Source: UBA10349 sp003485905 (GTDB taxonomy: Bacteria > Pseudomonadota > Gammaproteobacteria > Arenicellales > Arenicellaceae). From it: a DNA stretch of 64,000 bases. The translations under genes and the position numbers were made by a program. The stretch lies in the NCBI GenBank assembly GCA_943787185.1, contig CALSLL010000002.1, forward strand, positions 868,001 through 932,000. Direction: 5' to 3'. The notes under the pieces were generated by a model that worked only from the letters and a program-made list of their open reading frames with translations, did no database searches and was not told the origin of the DNA. Shown piece by piece: positions 59,085-64,000 of the stretch (within the stretch, counting starts at the first letter, position 1; every line of letters starts with the position of its first letter).

Positions 59085-60629
59085 CTAGAAACGACGTCCA
59101 CCGCCGCCCCCACCACCAAGTCCCGCTGGTGTGGTACCCAGTGCTGGTTCGCTACGTGTCTGGATGATACCAGCGACCACCTCATCACCAACTTTCAACC
59201 CGCTTAACACTTCAGCTGCGATTCGAGTGCGCACACCAACTGTAATTTCGCGTTTTTCGAATCCACCGTCCGGTTTTACCAGCAGCACAGTCGCTTTAGT
59301 AGTAGTTGTGTTTGAGCGTTCTAGGCTTCGGGTCTCACCACCACCAGATCGTCCTCCACCACGATTGCGTCCCCCACTATTTCCGATGCCTCCGCCACGA
59401 CCGCCATTTTCTGCTACTCGTTCGCGGAACCGCGCAAATTGTTCTGGGCTCAAATCTCCAAAATCAGCAGGCAGGTTAGCTGATCGATTTTTTAGGCGAT
59501 CCCCAGCAGGGATACTATTTTGAGTTTGGATTTGGGGTGTCACTGCTATGGTTGATTTAGAATTGCTTAGTTCAGTGATGTTCGGAGCTAAGCCCAATAG
59601 GTTATTTGTATCTTTAAAATTCAGCGCGCCGACTGGTACTCGAACTACGTTAGTTGCGGCCGAGGTAACAAAAAAGATTTGTGCGGTCATATCTGAGAGC
59701 AGCGCATTGTCAGAATTGTCGACATCAAATAAGGCTGTGTACAGAACAACGTTATTGGTGACTACTGGTTTGGGTAAGATTTGGCGCAGCTTTCCATACC
59801 AGCGTCTGCTACCTCCACCAAGCGTGGTGAAATAAACATCCATATTGGTGCTAAGCTTGCTCACATCGGCCTCTGAGACTTCGCCTTGCACAGTCATGGT
59901 GGAAAGGTCGGCGATTCGAAGGATTGTAGGTGCTTGCTGCGAAGCATTAAGGGTTTGGCCCACTTTTTTATCAATTGAGATTACCGTACCGGCAATCGGT
60001 GCAGCAATTTTGCTAAATGCTAGGGTAGCTTCATCGCTCGCCAGGCTCGCACTGCTTTGAGCAATTTGAGACTGCAATTGGATTAAACTGGATTGTGCGG
60101 AAGCCAATGTGTTGATTGCCGAGTCAAAATCTGCCTGACTGGTCGCATCCTCTTCGATTAAGCGTGTTTGTCTATCAGCGTTAGCCTGAGCTAGTTTTAA
60201 CGAGGCTGAGCGTGCGGATAACTGTGCTTCAAGTGCACGTAAGCTGGCGCGGCTAGCTTCGACTCTATTCAACTGCACTGTGGCGTCAATCTCGGCGAGT
60301 AACTGCCCGCTGCTAACCTTGTCTCCGATTTCGACGAGAAATGTTTCTAACTGTCCCGATACTTGTGCGCCAACGTCTACATAGTCACTTGGCTGTAGAT
60401 TGCCAGCGGCAGTGACTGCGTTTTCCAGATCCCCTTGATCCACTGTCACGATTAGCGGTTTGGCTAATGTTGTAGCGTTATCTTGAGTAATCCACCACCC
60501 AAGAATGGCGCAAACGATTAGTAGCAGAGTCAGTAGTGATTTTCGTTGCAGAAGAGAATGCAACGATCCAGTCAACGATCCTTTAGAAGTCGATTGTAAC
60601 GTACTACTTTGACTGTTGAATTGATCCAC
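59085..60629 (-). CDS. macA: MacA-type periplasmic adaptor with Gly-rich insert
   Basis: Membrane-fusion protein linking MacB to the outer-membrane channel. 514 residues, longer than E. coli MacA (371). An N-terminal membrane anchor (LLTLLLIVCAILGWWIT) is followed by the barrel-sandwich/hairpin part (SDYVDVGAQVSGQLETFLVEIGDKVSSGQLLAEID, then coiled-coil EASRASLRALEAQLSARSA) and SKIAAPIAGTVISIDKKVGQTLNASQQ. The extra length is a Gly/Arg/Ser-rich stretch at about 410-440 (NGGRGGGIGNSGGRNRGGG) inside the membrane-proximal domain and a GGGGGGGRRF tail. First gene of the pump operon. Confidence 0.9.
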   Translation of the reverse strand: MDQFNSQSSTLQSTSKGSLTGSLHSLLQRKSLLTLLLIVCAILGWWITQDNATTLAKPLIVTVDQGDLENAVTAAGNLQPSDYVDVGAQVSGQLETFLVEIGDKVSSGQLLAEIDATVQLNRVEASRASLRALEAQLSARSASLKLAQANADRQTRLIEEDATSQADFDSAINTLASAQSSLIQLQSQIAQSSASLASDEATLAFSKIAAPIAGTVISIDKKVGQTLNASQQAPTILRIADLSTMTVQGEVSEADVSKLSTNMDVYFTTLGGGSRRWYGKLRQILPKPVVTNNVVLYTALFDVDNSDNALLSDMTAQIFFVTSAATNVVRVPVGALNFKDTNNLLGLAPNITELSNSKSTIAVTPQIQTQNSIPAGDRLKNRSANLPADFGDLSPEQFARFRERVAENGGRGGGIGNSGGRNRGGGRSGGGETRSLERSNTTTTKATVLLVKPDGGFEKREITVGVRTRIAAEVLSGLKVGDEVVAGIIQTRSEPALGTTPAGLGGGGGGGRRF

Positions 60630-61143
60630 TACAGTACCTCTTGAAAGTATGTCGTTTCTTGATGTTAATCTATAACGATCTGCACAATATACCAGTCGTC
60701 AAGCCGGCAATGATGGAGACATTGTGTAAGCCAGACGTTTGTTATATCAGGTTGCATCATGCGTTACGCGAGTTGATTTTGTCTATGTAGCACATTAATC
60801 AAACTCAAAATAAGCTAGGATTTATTCCTATAAGTTTTCTTCGGAAAGTTTCTAGATACACCTTAGATAATTAATCAATGTCGGTAAAAAGAATTGGAAT
60901 ATCGGTGATATACAAATCTATTACCAAATGTAACAAGTCATCCACAAGCAATGGATTGCCCTTCCAAGGAAAAGGTATGATTGCTACGATTCATACGCTA
61001 ATTATGTCTGATATAGCATTAAATGCGTTTGTGCCTTTGAAATATATCACTTGGCCATGGCCAGGTAATTGCAGACGCTATGAAAAATTGGTGCGTTTTG
61101 ACAAGCTGGTATTCTTAATATCCGACTACTCCGAGGAACTACA
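60630..61143. other. Intergenic region between macA and the amidohydrolase gene
   Basis: 514 bp between divergent genes. A 91-codon open frame (60878-61153) crosses it but has no ribosome site, an odd composition and no likeness to any family I know, so I do not call it a gene. Nothing else recognised. Confidence 0.4.
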
Positions 61144-62877
61144 ATGGTTGTAAACAGGCAGTTATTCATACAGATGGTTCTGGTTTTAGCCGGTTTGTTT
61201 TTCGCACAGGCTTCCATAGCACAGTCGGCTCCAGATACCGTGTTTGTAAACGGGAAGGTACTTACGGTCGATGCTGAATTTTCTCAAGCCCAGGCGGTGG
61301 CCGTGACGGGAAATAGGATTTCTGCGGTGGGTACAAGTGCTGAAATTAATGCACTGGTCGGCGAGACTACTCAGGTGATTGATTTGGATGGTAAGACATT
61401 GATACCAGGCTTAATCGACAACCATAATCATCTTATTTATAACTCTCCAACCTGGCCTAACGGCGTTAGGCTAGGGCGCGTACGCAATCGTGCAGAAGCA
61501 CTGCAACGTATAGCGGCTAAGGCAAAAGAGATCGGTCCTGGAAACGACGCTAAACATATAGTGTTTGCACTAGGCGGTTGGAATCCGGTGCAATTTGCAG
61601 ATGACCAAAGCGAATTCACGCGTGCTGAGTTAGATGAAATTGCTCCAAATAATCCGGTCTACACGCAGATTAGTTGGGGCACAGCTGTATTAAACAGTAT
61701 GGCGATGGAGTTAGGCGGCATAAGCAACGATATGCCGGAACCAGACGCGAGCACTCGAGGCAAAATTTGGCGTGATGCCGACGGCAACGTGACCGGCAAA
61801 TTTACCGGTGCGATTTTTCTCAAATGGCAATTGCGTCCCCTTTTTCCTGAGGTCACTGGAGAGTCCGCAGCGGCAGGGTTGCTAGCCGAGATTGCAGATT
61901 ATTCAAAACTTGGCGTTACAACTTCGATGACTTATAACGGGCCAGAGTTTCCTGAAAATGGTTTAGCTTACATTCAAGAGCACCTTGCCGATACAGGCAA
62001 GCTGGATATGCGGATCTATTATCCACCGCACTTCAACCGAAACGTTAGCGCCTGGACGCCAGAAGAAGTCCCAGCCGTGGTGGCAGGGCTTGAGAAACAC
62101 AAACCTTATAGTGGGTCTGAGATGTACCAAATGCTCCATTTTGGTGAACATATGTATTTGCCGGTATCGGATAGCTGGGCTAGGATGGGTGATAAGCCTT
62201 ATCCGGACGAAATGATGGATCAGTTTCGTACTGTAGTAACAGCGGCTGCGAAAAATGGTTGGCAAGTTGCCGAGCATTTGAATCGTGATATCACAGCAAA
62301 TCAAATGTTGGAGATCTTTGAGGAAGTTAATCAAACCTATCCGATTACAGATCTTCGTTGGCGTTTTGAGCATGCGAAAGGACTATCGCAGGCGACTATC
62401 GAACGAGCTAAAGCGCTTGGGATGGCAATGGGCGTGCATAGTGCTGCGGGTATGAGCTCACCGAAATCACGCGCAAATGACGCCTATCTCACAGAACTAT
62501 TGACGAGGCAGGATGCCCCACCGCTGCGCTGGTATCAAGACAGTGGTATACCTTTTGGGCTTGGGTCAGACGCACAGGTGGTTGCTCATGACTCGCCTTT
62601 TTTCACGCTCTATTGGGTGGTGAGCGGTAAAGATACCTCCGGTCAGCCCTATTTCAAACACGGCACTTTGACTCGTGAAGAAGCGCTAATCGCGCATACT
62701 CGATCCAACGCGTATCTTATGCATAAAGAAGACCTACTAGGCTCACTAGAGGTCGGCAAGCTAGCGGATATTGTCGTGTTGGACCGAGATTATATGACCG
62801 TTCCTGTAGATGATATTCGTGACTTGAACTCGGTTTTGACGATGGTTGATGGCCGTATTGTCTATCAGGCGATGTAA
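61144..62877 (+). CDS. Exported amidohydrolase (amidohydrolase family 3, YtcJ-like)
   Basis: Metal-dependent hydrolase of the TIM-barrel amidohydrolase superfamily; physiological substrate unknown. 577 residues. The signal peptide ends in ASIAQS, then SAPDTVFVNGKVLTVDAEFSQAQAVAV, the N-terminal small barrel. The metal site begins with LIDNHNHLI (HxH). Further metal and substrate ligands are in AEHLNRD, RFEHAKGLS and GLGSDAQVVAHDSP (Asp near the fourth metal position), and the C-terminal small barrel is SLEVGKLADIVVLDRDY. GAGGA stands before ATG 61144. The gene is 91 bp ahead of DUF6152 copy 5, same strand, and probably shares its transcript. Confidence 0.88.
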   Translation: MVVNRQLFIQMVLVLAGLFFAQASIAQSAPDTVFVNGKVLTVDAEFSQAQAVAVTGNRISAVGTSAEINALVGETTQVIDLDGKTLIPGLIDNHNHLIYNSPTWPNGVRLGRVRNRAEALQRIAAKAKEIGPGNDAKHIVFALGGWNPVQFADDQSEFTRAELDEIAPNNPVYTQISWGTAVLNSMAMELGGISNDMPEPDASTRGKIWRDADGNVTGKFTGAIFLKWQLRPLFPEVTGESAAAGLLAEIADYSKLGVTTSMTYNGPEFPENGLAYIQEHLADTGKLDMRIYYPPHFNRNVSAWTPEEVPAVVAGLEKHKPYSGSEMYQMLHFGEHMYLPVSDSWARMGDKPYPDEMMDQFRTVVTAAAKNGWQVAEHLNRDITANQMLEIFEEVNQTYPITDLRWRFEHAKGLSQATIERAKALGMAMGVHSAAGMSSPKSRANDAYLTELLTRQDAPPLRWYQDSGIPFGLGSDAQVVAHDSPFFTLYWVVSGKDTSGQPYFKHGTLTREEALIAHTRSNAYLMHKEDLLGSLEVGKLADIVVLDRDYMTVPVDDIRDLNSVLTMVDGRIVYQAM

Positions 62878-62968
62878 AAAATTGCGTATTACTTGACTAG
62901 GCTCAAGATTTTAGTAAAAAGAAACCAATATAACTGTAACCAAGTAAGAGACTATTGAGGATTAACAC

Positions 62969-64000
62969 ATGTGGAAGCCAGTAAAGCTTGCCTTCGGGTT
63001 GGCAGTTTTAGCTTTAGTACCAATCGTTGTGAGTGCACATCATGGGTTTGCGGCGCATTTTGACAATAATACTGTGATTAGAATTGAAGGTACCGTCAAA
63101 CAATTCGATTTTATTAATCCACATGGCTTTTTACACATTGACTCGGTCAACGAAGCGGGGGAACCAGTTGTTTGGGTCTGTGATTTACAAGCTAAAACTC
63201 AATTGGTTAGACGCGGGGTGGATGAAACACTCTTTACGGTTGGTGAGCCGATAGTGGTTGAAGGATATCCAGCTAGGCGCGACCCGTACGGGTGTGAATA
63301 CGGTACTGGCCATTTTGCCGACGGCAGCACGTTTACTATGCGCTTGGTCGGAGATAAGCCACAAACTCAATTTGCTGAAAATGAACGCATTCCTTTAGCA
63401 GAAGGGGAGACACGCTCAATATTTGGAGTTTGGATGCGGCCCGGTATGTTTGGTGATGCTAGCGGGCGTGGTAAGCGTGCAGGTCAAGATTCTATTACGG
63501 CTGAAGGTCAACAAGCGGTAGATGCATTTGATCCCATTAACGATAATCCGGTGGTTAGTTGTGAAGGCGGTAGCCCGATGCGTAATTGGACTCCACCTGG
63601 GTTGGCGACCAAGATATCTCAAGAAGGTGAAAAAATTTATATCTATCACGAATCTATGGATATCACGCGTACCGTTCATCTGGATTTAGATGAGCACCCG
63701 GCTGACGTAGAACCTAGTGATATGGGCCATTCAATAGGACGATTTGAAGAAGGGGTTCTGATAATTGATACAGGGGTTTTTAACGCAGGTGTGTTGACTG
63801 GATCGATTTTAAATTCCGATCAAATGACAATGCAAGAACGCATGTCAGTAACACAAGATAGCGGTGATCTTCTAGTTGAGATGACCGTTAATGAACCGCT
63901 TTATTATTCCGAACCGATAACTGATAGTCAGACTCTACAAAGCACTACCAAAGAATTAATTCCTTACGAATGCATTCCAGGTACACCGATGGGTAGCTAT
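62969..64000 (+). CDS. DUF6152-type exported protein, copy 5 (cut by window edge)
   Basis: 344 codons without stop up to the right edge. ATG 62969, preceded by TTGAGG. The signal peptide ends IVVSA and the mature chain starts HHGFAAHF (His24-His25); NPH at 50-52 is 28 residues further. It has IEGTVKQFDFINPHGFLHID, GEPIVVEGYP, the central Cys in VSCEGGSP, ESMDITRTVHLDLDEHP, GHSIGRFEEGVLIIDTGVF and a Cys in PYECIPGTP at the edge that corresponds to the terminal Cys of the other copies. By analogy only a few residues should be missing. Follows the amidohydrolase gene. Confidence 0.8.
   Translation, partial: MWKPVKLAFGLAVLALVPIVVSAHHGFAAHFDNNTVIRIEGTVKQFDFINPHGFLHIDSVNEAGEPVVWVCDLQAKTQLVRRGVDETLFTVGEPIVVEGYPARRDPYGCEYGTGHFADGSTFTMRLVGDKPQTQFAENERIPLAEGETRSIFGVWMRPGMFGDASGRGKRAGQDSITAEGQQAVDAFDPINDNPVVSCEGGSPMRNWTPPGLATKISQEGEKIYIYHESMDITRTVHLDLDEHPADVEPSDMGHSIGRFEEGVLIIDTGVFNAGVLTGSILNSDQMTMQERMSVTQDSGDLLVEMTVNEPLYYSEPITDSQTLQSTTKELIPYECIPGTPMGSY

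Noticed and set aside
60878..61153. 91-codon open frame before the amidohydrolase gene
   Set aside because: No ribosome site, overlaps the start of the next gene, unusual composition and no family resemblance.

Overview
The window reads as chromosome of a moderate-GC, probably marine gammaproteobacterium. The strongest evidence is the order tig-clpP-clpX-lon-hupB-ppiD next to a Pro/Arg/His/Lys/Leu tRNA cluster, which is gammaproteobacterial synteny. pntAB, ydbH-ynbE-ydbL, a DUF4389 protein, DusC and a DUF4212/sodium:solute symporter pair agree with it. I cannot name the genus. No insertion sequence, prophage or CRISPR array was seen.

Layout. 0-3 kb: fatty-acid genes (edge-truncated fadH, a TetR regulator broken by an in-frame stop, an acyl-CoA ligase). 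3-6 kb: a sugar-nucleotide transferase and htpG. 6.3-16.3 kb: tRNAs and the protein quality-control block (trigger factor, ClpP, ClpX, Lon, HU, two tRNAs, PpiD). 16.4-19.4 kb: pntAB. 19.4-22.9 kb: a minus-strand TetR-cysC-sat-DHH operon that makes PAPS and may recycle pAp. 23-27 kb: a lipoprotein and the ydbH-ynbE-ydbL envelope lipid-transport operon. 27-32 kb: a GT4 glycosyltransferase and a very large glycosyltransferase/methyltransferase that probably continues into a PqqD-like domain. 32-41.7 kb: MscS channel, GST, two-subunit molybdenum hydroxylase, Na+ symporter, DusC, cupin, exonuclease.

41.8-64 kb is the accessory-looking part. It holds five diverged members of the uncharacterised exported DUF6152-type family, among a ThuA-like protein, an arylsulfotransferase, a DUF4344 metallopeptidase, SDR, cupin and VOC proteins, a MacA-MacB-TolC-type efflux operon and an exported amidohydrolase. 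All five are predicted to be cut by signal peptidase right before a His-His pair, so the mature proteins would start HH. All five also have an (N/Q)PH motif 26-28 residues later and two cysteines at matching places. This suggests a metal (perhaps copper 'histidine brace') site and is the best candidate here for undescribed biology.

Quality warning. At least five genes (tig, ppiD, the symporter, a cupin, the ThuA protein) carry one extra base, mostly in homopolymers, while protein similarity continues in the next frame. Three more have an in-frame stop (TAG, TAA, TGA). clpX is shattered into many frames over about 1.1 kb that also looks GC-richer. The pattern fits an unpolished or locally chimeric assembly better than real gene decay. 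Single-interruption genes are listed as one CDS covering both halves, except where noted.
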